A DNA stretch of 64,000 nt from Glandiceps talaboti (Eukaryota; Hemichordata; Enteropneusta; Spengelidae). Numbering within the stretch: the first letter of the stretch is position 1; every line of letters starts with the position of its first letter. Below the pieces are notes generated by a model, which did not search any database, was not told the DNA's origin, and worked only from the letters and a program-made list of their open reading frames with translations. Position numbers and translations under genes: made by a program. Below, in pieces: positions 42,001 through 54,600 of this stretch. Location of the stretch: positions 1,781,501 to 1,845,500 of the forward strand of contig NC_135563.1 in the NCBI RefSeq assembly GCF_964340395.1, in the 5' to 3' direction.

Positions 42001-42608
42001 ATACAGCTTCATCTACACATCCCCAGACACATCCGTATTAAATTTCAGCCAAATCTGCTAAGTAGTTTTGGAACTATATATTTTTGACAAAAAAGACACA
42101 TTTTTATACCTAATTTGCATATCACTGATGAGATCATCATGTCATGAACAATTCTTAAATCGAAACTCCACTAAGAATGTTCCACCATCATATTTCAGCC
42201 TAATCTGCTCAGCAGTTTTGGAATAAAAGATTTTTGACCAAAAAGACACATTTTATACCTAATTTGCCTATCACTGATGGGATCATCATGTCATGTACAA
42301 TTCTTAATCTAAACACCTCTAAAAACATTCCAACGAAATTTCAGATTGATCTGCTGAGTAGTTTTGGACTGGAGTTTAAGTTTTTGACCAAAAATCACAC
42401 ACTGGTGGTAAGATCATTTTGATTTGAACAATTTCCCAACTAGACACCCAAGGTAACATACACACCAAATATCATGGCAATCGGTCCAGTGGTTTTTGAC
42501 TTTAAGATGTTTACAGTGACACACACACACACACACACACACATTCACAGACACAGAGACACACACACACAGACACACACACACACACACAAACAAACAC
42601 AAACACAC

Positions 42609-42641
<33 letters not shown>

Positions 42642-45600
42642 TAGACAGACAGACAGACAGACACTTTGCCATGCCTATAGCGCTACTGAACATTATCAGT
42701 TCAGTTGTACTAAAAACTAGGAAACTCTAGTAGATATGAAGTACTTACAACTATAGCAGTAACATCTAGTACTGTGTGGTGCTACTAACAACATCTAGCA
42801 CTGTGTGGTGCTACTTACCACAAGTATGCAGTTTACAATGTGTAGTCTCAACTATTCAGATCCTACTGTTCAGTATTATCTATCAGTATATCAAATAATC
42901 TGTATTATACAATAAATACACTATCTTTCTGTTCCATCACTTTTACTGACGTCATTGTTATTTGTTCAAAAAATTCACGCTGTCAGTAAGTTTATTTATC
43001 ACTGCATCAATTTATAGATCATATCAATACTTAAGCATTTTACAGCCAGGCTTTTTCCTAAATATTTTTAAAAACATTTAAAATCTGTACTGTATCTAAT
43101 AAATTATCTCCCACAAAGAACAAAATATGACTAAAAAATATGAAAAAATCCATCAGGATTTTGTCAAGAAATATTCGAAGTCAATACATGATTCTTTGCT
43201 TCAACTTGTCAGCAATATTTAGAATGATACTAGCATGAGAAAAGCACAAAACTAGCCTTCTATAATCAAGTTATTATAATATGACCCTGTTATAAGAATA
43301 TTATTTTGTCCATATCCAAAAGACCTGATAACTGTTAGTGTAGGTCATATGTTATATCCACCAAGTAAACCATGTGGTCAACCTGATACCTGTTTAGTTA
43401 TGCAGACAGCCCATCCTATGTGTCTTAAATGATCCATTTCAGTAAGCTATACTATACCATCATGTCATGGTTTATAGTTGACTGCACCTACTAATGAGTC
43501 CCACCATAAACTTGAAGTGTTGGCAAACACAAAAACATATTATGTAGTTCATTCCCAAATGCCAAGTTTATTATTTGACATTAATTACCACATCTTTATA
43601 TCATTGCTGACACCATTATATCTACAAGTATGCTGTTTATGTAGTCTTGTATACATGGAGCAATATATGTTTCTGTATGACAATTTTCAAAAATTGTGCC
43701 AATGGCGTTGTGGCACAACTGTATAAAGTTTTTAAAAAATATTTACCCACATGCTGATCCATGCTAGGTATAGGTGTCCATTTGCTGAATGATTATCCAG
43801 TTGCCTATCCAGTAATGTTGTTATCTTTGCAATATACATGATGTTTGGCTATTGCTATGGGTGTGGTCATGTTGCTAGACATACATTTTTTTGAATGCTC
43901 GTTCACTTGTCTATGAATCCCTGATGTTATCTTTGCAATATACATCATCATATGGCTGTTTCTATAGACATTGTCTTGTTGCTAGGCATATTTACATACA
44001 TTTTTGAATGTTTAATGTTTATTCACTTGTCTATTAGTATTAATCCCTGTTGTTATCTTTGCAATATATGTGATCATTTGGCTGTTGCTATGGGCATGGT
44101 CTTGTTGCTAGGCATATTTACATACATTTTTGAATGTTTAATGTTTATTCACGTGTCTATTAATCCCTGTTGTTATCTTTGCAATAAAGCCGATCATTTG
44201 GCTGTTGCTATGGGCACGGTCTTGCTGCTAGGCACATTTACATACACTTTTGAATGTTTGCTTACTTGTGAATCCGTTATCTTTGTGTGAAATACACTAT
44301 CAGTTGGCTGTTGCTATGGGCATGGTCTTGGTTGCTAAGGATATCTGCATACATTTTTTTAATGTTTACTCACTTGCGTACCAGATGTCGTTATTTTAAC
44401 AAAATATTTGGCATTTGGATATTGCCAAGGGTATGGTCTTGGTTGCTAGGGCCAGTTGTATCAAAATGTTTTGAAGAAAATCTGCAGAATAACACTTCTT
44501 GAAACAAACCACTAAGTTTCTGTCTCATTGGCCAAGTACTTCTTTTGATATATAAGTTTTTGACCAAAATCCTCATTATATGCTTAATATTTCTTCATCT
44601 ATACACCCCCAAATGCACCCTCACTAAACTTCAGCCAATCTACCTTGTAGTTTTTGAGTTTAACTTTTTTGACCAAAAATGGCATTTTTTTACCCAAATC
44701 ACACACCTGTGATGCGATCATTTTGATTTGAACAATTTCCCAACTAGACACCAAAAGTATTGTCCCCACCAAATACCAAGGCAATCAGTCTGGTGGTTTT
44801 TGAGTTTAAGTTGTCCCCCCCCCCACACACACACACACACAGATGGACAGACACCACACCATGCCTATAGTACTACTGAACCTTATCAGTTCAATTGAGC
44901 TAAAAAGAACAAGAGCTTTAAAGTGTAAATTGCCAAGCATGTCCTCTTGTCATAAGTTTGTACATTGGTATTGGGAATTCATCTGGTTTTTAGCAAAATT
45001 ACTTCCTGTGTCACAGTCAGACAAATATATAAAGAAGTCCCTATCCCTCAGAACAGTTTCACTGGGTTTTTTTTGTTCTTTTTTGTTAACTTTTGTTTTT
45101 GTAACAACATACACCTTTGTAGGATATGATTTCCATCTCTCAAGTACACCTATCTAGACATGTGGCTCCAACTTATGGGCTACATAGGAATTCTAAATGC
45201 CTCCATCACCAAAGAATGTTTACCACTAATACCAGTTACTTATCAATGTTGAAGTTTAAAGTGCAAAGGTGTTGACAATAACTCTATTACTTGTGTACAA
45301 GACCACCCTGTTAACCATGATAAATTATCTATTGACATATGTTGCTGTCATTAAACTTAAATATCTCATCTGGTCTGTGTTGAAGACATCTGGTCTCAAA
45401 TCACATTGTCTTATATGTTTGGTTTGAAATAATAGCCCTGTCATCATCTAAATACTGAACCTGTTTCAATCCGAATCGAATTTTCCCATTTCCTATTACG
45501 AATCAAAAACAAAAGAATTATGTGTCTTGTTTGTCAGCTTTTTAGATGACACGACCTCCTAAGAGGTGGCGAAGGTGTTGGCAAATGAGTACATCAAGTA

Positions 45601-48600
45601 TTTATCAAAGTCTGTATATAGTTGTAAGCTATTCTCGATCATCCCAAAGTTCAATCATATATAGGTAAAATTAAGGTCAATATTATATCACTTGGCCCAA
45701 ATTGATCGTGGCATTGCTTCACCCATACAGGGTTCGTACACTTAAAGCAAAACAAAATTCCAGGACTTTCCAGGGGTTTTTCGTCAGTTTTCCAGGGGTA
45801 TTCATATTGATTTTGGCCATTTTCCAGGGGTGTTGACACTAAAGTATATTTTTTGAATGACATCTAATTGTCTGATGTGGACGAGAAAAAATTAACAACA
45901 GTTCCCATATGTCACAAAACATTTTAAAGACAATCGACACTTTGCAAGATGTTGGTTTCAAAACCATGTTTGCACGCTAAGATTAACGGAGAAACATCTG
46001 TCCTATCCCCTAAGTAGTCGTTTTGTCAAGCTGGTGCATTGATTGTGTAAGATTGAGTCGCAGCATTCGTCAGTCTAATTCAGACACATCCAGAAAAATA
46101 AATTAAACACTAAAGTTTGTCCTCATTATTGTATGGTTTGATGTTACTAGATTTATAAGTCACCTAAAATAATTTTTTTCTTCAAATTTTGAATAAAAAT
46201 GTCATTTACGTAACGAAATTTCGAGCTATGAATAACTGAATACATTCATCGCTTGCGTCTCGATGTTTATGTATGGATGCCACGAGTTGCGGAACATCGC
46301 GATTTCTCAACTCAACTTGACCATTGACGAATGTTATTGAACCGACAACATAAAACAGTAGTTTATTCTTTTAGAACATGTAACACAAATACCCATTTAT
46401 CGACGACATAAAAGTCACAACCGTACATCCACAACCCGGAATTTCAATTCCACTTCCCTAGGCCCTAGCCCTAGTATTGCCATGTCTGAGCTTGTAGTAT
46501 GTCGACTCTTGCACCGAACTTGTAACAATTTCTAATCGTGGTTGATGATGCTTTGATACTTGCTACAATGTTACGATAATCTTGTTAACAGACCTACTGT
46601 TACCCCCGGCGGGACTGTTACAATATCATGTCCCTGAAATGACGACTGGGAGATGGAGTAGCAATATACGCAAGATCGAAACAAACACTGCAGCGCCCAT
46701 TCAACTACACATAGGCACGGTCTGTGGGGCAAAATGTCTTGTGGAACGATCGTTTGACTGTCTGGGTTTAATCGGCGTGAATTTTGATTCACCACCGTGG
46801 CGAAAGACTTTGAAAATATTTTCGCCATTTCACATTTACGAGATTCAAAATCATATGAATGGGTGGCTCGAGCACAGACATGACGATCGTCAATATTAAT
46901 CGATCAATTGATCATGATCATTTTCCAGGGTTTTCCAGGGGTAGGGCACATTTTTCCAGGGTTTTCCAAGGAGGGTTTGAAATTCCAGGGTTTTCCAGGA
47001 CCGTGCGAACCCTGCCATAGTATATCAGTCAACACAATCATGATTAACTCTTATTCGTCTATCCAAATGCCCTTCATCAAGTGAGAAATAACTGTTGAGC
47101 TGTGGCAGCCCTCGCTTGATGGATAACTTTGACGAGGTTATTTCCCATGAAATACTCCATGTTGAATTGCGTGTCGTCATAGCAATGATCTACAATGCTT
47201 TGTGACCATGTCATCAAATCAAGTAAACAGGATCATATTTGACATGTTGGGAAGAGTACACGATTAAAGTGAACCAATTCAAATCCATTGCTAACATTTC
47301 ATGTTGGAACATAAACTGATTTCAAACCAGTTTAACTGAAACGATTCATTTTAATTCAGTTCGAAATCAATTCATATGAAAAAGGGCTAATATTTCTCTG
47401 ATGAAATTTGCAAAATAACAATTGGGTCACCTAGACACTCCTACAATTACAAATGTTTCATTGTATTTCAGATCATATAAAAATCACAACTCTTTGACAT
47501 AATTTGCATATCATGATGGCATTATTTTTCTTGAAGTTGTCTTCATCAAGACATCCCTAGATTCATCACTAAAAACTAAAACACTAATTTGCCCTGTAAT
47601 TTTTTATTTCAAGCCTTTTGACCAAAACTTACATTTTTAATTTGTATATCAATATATAAAGGTCATCTTGTTTTGAACCTTACAACCTCAATTCTGCTGT
47701 AAAGAGAAGAAGAAGAGAAATAAATACTGAAAGAGACCGATTGTTGCCTACATAAGAAATAACCTTTACTAGATATCATCAAATACACCAGTGCTATGGA
47801 ATTTAGCATCCAATATGTATACATTGTTGACCTTTTAGTAATTGTGCCACTAATATTGGCACCATAAATCTGAACTAAAACAATCAGTCACTTTATCTTG
47901 CTAATCTCAAGTATTTTCTCCTAAATGTATAAATAATTTAGTTACTGAGTTCATTATCTTTGTTAGTAAAACAATTTCCAATAAATACACTCATTTCATA
48001 TCCTATCAGACATAGATAAATTTATGTAAATGAACTGCAGTCCACACAGGCGCCACAATCCTCTTATGAACAGTATGTCTAATGTTGAGAGACAGGTTGA
48101 CTCTAGCAGGTTGCCTTGATACCTGTCTTATACATACATACCAAAGCATTGTCATGGCAATACAATTCCTAATGATTTTCACCAAGTACTGTTCAGTTTC
48201 AATGACCCAACAAAATCCCCATTCAAAATTAGATAAGTACTACATCTTAAAACTTGTCAACTTGATTACTGATTTGACTCTATAGTATAATTGAACAAGG
48301 TATGTCTACTTAGACACTATTATAGTCAACTAATATTGTTGGACAAACTATTATAGTATTATAGTGAACTCTTACATTAGATTTTTTTCAGGAAAGTCAT
48401 GATAAATACGTCAGACCACTACTAGACAGACTAGAAACGCAGCGTTTCCCTTGATGTGATGCTGTCACTTATTTGCTGTAGCAATAATCTTTTAATCCTA
48501 ATTAGTGGCCGTTGTTTAGGTATGAAGTTGCGATGTTACGTTTTAACTTTTATCACTTAAAGTAACGCGATATTTGGGCATGAGTAACTGCCATAATTGT

Positions 48601-51600
48601 AGTGTTTAATGTAATTTTGAAGACTTTGTTCAGTGTTTGTAATTTTTTTCATTCCGATGTTTAACTGGAAGCAAAGCTACATTTCCTGCATTAAACGTAA
48701 ACGTAAATAGACGGAAGCCATTCAGATCTGAATCGCAAAGTTGAGTGATAGAGGGACTGTGGTTGGGTGGATTATTCTGTTAAATTACACCTTGCCTGCC
48801 AAAAATTCAGACATTTCCTAACGCCAACATTAATTACGGAGCCTTCAAGACCCAAGAAGTGTTCAGAGGTACCCCAATTTCTGTCAAAATCGGCAAATGT
48901 AGCACCCCAATTTCCGTCCAGCAAATGTAGCAACACATGATGCGGTGGGCAGTGCACTGACATATTGCTCATGTTTTCATCTATTTGGGTTAACGTTACA
49001 GGAATTTGTAGCGTTTGCTTTCCATTAAACATCAGAATGAAGAAATGGGCATAAAAACAAGACAAGCGACCTATCGGTCAGAATAGCTCCGCTGTTTTTT
49101 TTTAAATTTTATTTTTTATTTTGGTGACATGTAGAAGTGGTTCAGTTCTTCAGCTCTTCACTATGCAGTTTTGTTTTAGCGATGCAATAAAGTGGTTAGT
49201 GGTTTCATATGATGTCTCACTATAAAACACATTTTACACAGAAGTTGGTAATGTATTGTACTTTTATACCATAGTCACCATTTTATAACAAAAATCTACT
49301 GTTATGAAAAATTGCACAAAATCTCAGAAAAAAAATGACTGGGAAATGCACACAAGAAAAAGAAAAAAAAGAGAAGATTTTGAGGTTGGCTATAAATAAT
49401 TCCAGTGTCTTACAGCTTTAACCCTGGAAAATTTTAATGATGAATGAAATAAACTAGGGATCTAAAATAATTTTGAGGCAATTTGAATTTCAATTTTCTA
49501 ACAAATTTACCAAGTCAACAACATTCAACTTGTACTAGTTGTAGTAGATATATATATATAGGGAAGAAATGTATTAATCGCCATCTTAGTTTCCGTACGG
49601 CGACAATCCCCAAGTACCCGAAAGAGAGTCATTCTCAGCCAACAGGGTTCGACACTGGAGTAAAAAAGTCACTATCCCACAGGACTAGTAAAATTGATAA
49701 CGTAGTAGTCCTGCAAAAAATTTGGTGGTCCTATTTTTAAGTGCTTTCGCTTGTTCACTTAGGCTCTTCATCTCTCTTAGTTTTTGCTCTACTTCTAATT
49801 CACTTTTCCAAACCCCATATTTATTTCAAACCGTGTGTTGTAATTGAACTGTCTATTTCTTTGTAGTTGTTTGTGCATCATCAACTCCTTACTGTAATTT
49901 TATTCTTTTTTATGTTTTGGAGCTTCTTCTCTTTTTTTGTTGCTTTCTGTGAGTAGTTTGTCTTAATTGGGGGGGGGGGGGGGGGGGGGGGGGAGTAATA
50001 AGATGTTACGTGGTCTTATTTCTAGCTTAAATACTACATAACATTTCTGGTACACATTGATCTAACTATCGCATTTTTAAAAGACAAAAAATTACCTTCC
50101 CATGGAGCAAGTCTTTATAGTGTTGTCCTTAGCGCATATTAGAATGTATTTACAACATAAAAATAAATAAATTTGAAGGTTACCAGCAGTTACAGCAAAA
50201 TTTTGTTACTAATTACATGTACAAGTCACTTCGTCTATTTTCGTGTCTATGTACTTCCGGGTTGACATAAACGTTAAACGTGATACAGTCGGCCCTATAA
50301 TTACTAAGAAATGACAAAACCGTTCGCAAAATAAAGTTCAGGATTTTAATTTTTCAAACTGAACATCAATATCCACTACACATTCAATAACTGGTTTCGC
50401 GTATTTAGAAATGTGCCCCAAAACATGAACACGGAACACGGAACACGGAATCATGTCAGTGTTAGTACACTGTTACTAAGTTAGCGGTTTCATTGTAGGC
50501 TGTAAGTTGTACCGGTAAAAAAAACGATCATCACATCATGTAGGAAGTACAAAAACATAGAACACGTTGTTTTCTTGCTGAATAAACTCACTGAAATAAC
50601 AACACGGTCAAATTGCGTCTTCGATTTTGACAGCCACCATTGTTATGATTGAGCTTCACTTACATCCAATTTGTACAGCGTTTTTACAAAGGGAGCTCGT
50701 CAATAACCTACCGAATAATTAACTCAGAAACGTAGTTTAAATACTAACTGATCTAAAAATTACTGTTCAGAAAGACTACGCATCCGTACATAAATACGAA
50801 TTCATGCGACAAAGATTTCAACTTTACTATTTACTTGTTACAGTGTTGAGGCCAGCCTTACCCTTATTATACACATATCATCGTACAACTAATTTTATTG
50901 GCTATAATATTAGCTACATTTGAAAGGTCTCACTTGATTGGCTCATCCTTCGCTATTCCCGTTTTCAAGAGACACCCCGCCAGAATAAAGTGCCACGTAG
51001 TACAGCAATGGCGCGAGATCGCCTGTTGGGCGACTTTCCCACCGGGTGTGCTTTTCGAAAACTACACAACACATGCTTTTATGACACGGAATCATAGAAA
51101 ATCTACCCCGTTTCCAAACTAATCGTAATTTTATCGCGAATAGACAACCAGAGTTGGTCAAAATAGCAAATTAAAAATCAAATGAATTTTACTATGACCG
51201 TGAATTCATCATATAGCCGGTGGTTTGAATTCTGAGCTCCCTAATATACCTATCGAAAAGTCACTATCCCGTCGGATGCATTTTAGTAACCTTTACTGGT
51301 CCTTACAGAAAGTTACTAGACTCGCGGGATAGCGGACCAGCATGTACGTGTATGTCGAACCCTTGCCATACGTTACAGCATAGACCCTCCTGGTTACAGT
51401 GGTAACACTCGTTCATGTTCGATTACCTTTCATAAAGAAAACACAACGAAATGGTTGAAGTGATCTTTTTTTTAATTTTTAATTTCTTTTCATCACAACA
51501 ACAAAATCTGCGAATCAAAAGTGTTGTAAACTAAACCAGAAAGAATTATCGGGCTGGCTAAACTTCCCGATGAACTAGAGTAAGGTCCAAGTCCAAGCAT

Positions 51601-54600
51601 GGAAGTAGAGGGGTTCTACTTCCATGGTCCAAGTAAGCCCCGATAGTACGTGAGAAAATCGTCTCAAACTAGCGATACAACTTTCAAAATATAACTTGAC
51701 ATGTTAGAGTTATACAATTCAAGACGGGTTTTCACTCGAAAACAACAATTCTGTGAATAATGACACTGAACGCAGCGATTTCTCGGACGATGTTACCACT
51801 GCACTGTAACGTATGGCTGACAACGACTTGCTTCTGGGTTAGTCCCTCGTGCATCCGGGTACTTGGGATTGTTCTGCATTACCACATCGGCAATTTTGAC
51901 GCTGTAATTTTGCCACCAATATTATCGTACAAAAACAAAACTCCATAAATGAACCACAAAGTACTTTCCCTTTCAAAATGTGGTAATTTTAGAAAGAGTA
52001 TTATCGTTTTTATTGACGACTGACTCTGTCAAAAATCGTTCGATACACTTCAGTTCAGGCATGGAAGACTTCTCACAATGATAATGAGGTGCATATACTG
52101 GAATGAACCATTCTGTAGGAGGGGTGGGTGGAGAATTGGATTTGAAGTTTACAACCCTTTTTCGAACAAATATTTGTCATTTGGGCGCACAATGCGTAGA
52201 ATTAAGACTATAGCACATATTACATTGCTTGTTTGACGTCAATAGTGTCTTTTGAAAAGTTACACTTTACCTAAAGTCTCGCGGACTGATTTCCAATATG
52301 GCGTCGGTCATAATACTCATTAACATATTCATTTTTTTTTTCAAATTTCAAAAAAAAAATCATAAAAAATAGAAGAGAAGACGTGCTGACTTGAAATTAA
52401 CAAATCTAAGTAAGCTACCCCCTGTGCATCAACACACCAGATATCAAAGCAATCTGATTTGAAGTTTATGAGGAGTTGATGAAAATGTCATTTTTGGAAA
52501 AAAAATCATAAAAAATTGAAAATGGCACAGATCAACTTGGCATGAACAAATCTGAATAGCCTCCCCCCAGGGAACATGCACACCAAATATCGAAGAATTC
52601 CGACTGTCACTTTCAGAGTAGATAGTGAAAATATAAAAGTTTGACGGACACATATGATTCACTCTACTCTCTATACCTCAATACCCACCTATACCTAAAG
52701 CTACGCTTTCAGCTTTCGCTGACAGCGGAGCTAAAAAAGCTCTCAAAATCACAGCAAATCCTACACTCAGCTAGGGCAAGAGATATGTCCCAACTGGATG
52801 TTGATAGTCTGTCAGACGAAATACTTGTTCCTGTGTATGTACTATAATGTTGAAGGAAGATAGTGACAGTAGGAAGAGGGATTAAGAGCCCCATTCACAC
52901 CTAATACTATAGGTGTTTCTAGTCTGTTCATTAGTGGTATGAGTACATTTTGTAAATACACACAATAGCACAAGACTTCTGAACAAAGCACATTGAATAA
53001 AAGTTATATCACATAATCTAAATTACTGGTTGTGAGTATTTAAAAAAAAACTCTCCATAAACATTGTACTGTGTAATATTGTAAACTTAGATATATTCAT
53101 CCAATAAAAAATTCTGCAACTTTACAATCTTCAACTCCCTACCAAATGTTTAGACATTTCTAAACCAGGTGCATTTCAATTATATACAAGGTGGCATTTT
53201 AGCCACAACTTACTTTCATGATTTGTTTTCAAGCAAAATTAAGTTTTCAGGGGAAGTTTCCAGTTTTATTGTTCAAAGTTTTGGTTTGATATCTTTGTAG
53301 TCCTACCAAAACTTTTGGTGTATTTTATCACTAGCCATTTCAGCTAAAATCCTATCCCTAGTAAGCAAGAATACTGTGACATTTCTTATAGAAATACTCA
53401 TCAACATGACTACATAACAACACATTTCTCATCAACATGACTACATAACAACACATTTCTCATCAACATGACTACATAACAACACATTTCTCATCAACAT
53501 GACTACATAACAACACATTTCTCATCAACATGACTACATAACAACACATTTCTCATCAACATGACTACATAACAACACATTTCTCATCAACATGACTACA
53601 TAACAACACATTTCCCATCAACATGACTACATAACAACACATTTCTCATCAACATGACTACATAACAACACATTTCCCATCAACATGACTACATAACAAC
53701 ACATTTCCCATCAACATGACTACATAACAACACATTTCTCATCAACATGACTACATAACAACACATTTCTATGCAAACAATATACAACATATAAATACTA
53801 ACTTTATAATCACATACATAATAGGGCCTGAAATTAAGTTTTTCTTTTCATAGTCCCAGTGGACTACCACGTTCTGAAATTTGTAGCCAAAGTATTGGTA
53901 ACAAGTAGACTTCCTAGTTCCATACATATGTACATGTATTCCATTGGAAATGTGTGTGTTATTAAACACTTTCATATCTGTAAATATTAACTTGTCTTTT
54001 AAGTTTAAGCAGCAGCCTAAGTGGGCTACCAACTACAAAGGTTGGTAGTCCTATGGCAAGAATTGGTATTCTGTGGACATTGGACTACCATTACCAGTGT
54101 TTTTGCTAAGGTTTGGGAACCCCGGTAACAGAAAGGGGGAAAAGGGTAAAACTGGTAGTGCTTCCCACGCAATGTATCATAATTTTGGTGGGGAACCCCG
54201 GTAAAATGATGTGGGAACCCCGGTAGATTTTACGTACTTACCGCCCTTAAATAAAACACTGATTACACTTTTGAGCCCTTTGCAGACATAAGACCTACAT
54301 GTACAATCATATAAAACTTACCTCAATTGACTGACTTTTCATCAAATCAGAAATCTTCTTGTTTTTACTTCTTTTCAATCCTTTTCCTGTCACATCCTTT
54401 GCATCCTACATAAAACAACAACAATGTGATAACATTTGTTAAAAGAAGAAAACAAAGTGATAATGTTTGTTGAATGAGGAAAACAAAGTGATAATGTTTG
54501 TTGAATGATGAAAACAAAGTGATAATGTTTGTTGAATGAGGAAAACAAAGTGATAATGTTTGTTGAATGATGAAAACAAAGTGATAATGTTTGTTGAATG

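Larger units (their letters stand above)
49084..52733. mobile_element. composite foldback element with nested transposon
   Basis: Outer 12-bp perfect inverted ends TAGCTCCGCTGT and ACAGCGGAGCTA, each starting or ending with TA. Inside, a foldback core is centred on the hairpin at 51598-51626, with arm fragments in inverted order: CAAGTACCCG (about 49610 and 51860), TCAGCCA...TACGTTACAG (left arm split by the nested hAT; right arm 51804-51820) and CAGTGGTAACA. The outer ends resemble those of R1 elements. No transposase recognised. The extent as one element is an inference. Confidence 0.55.
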
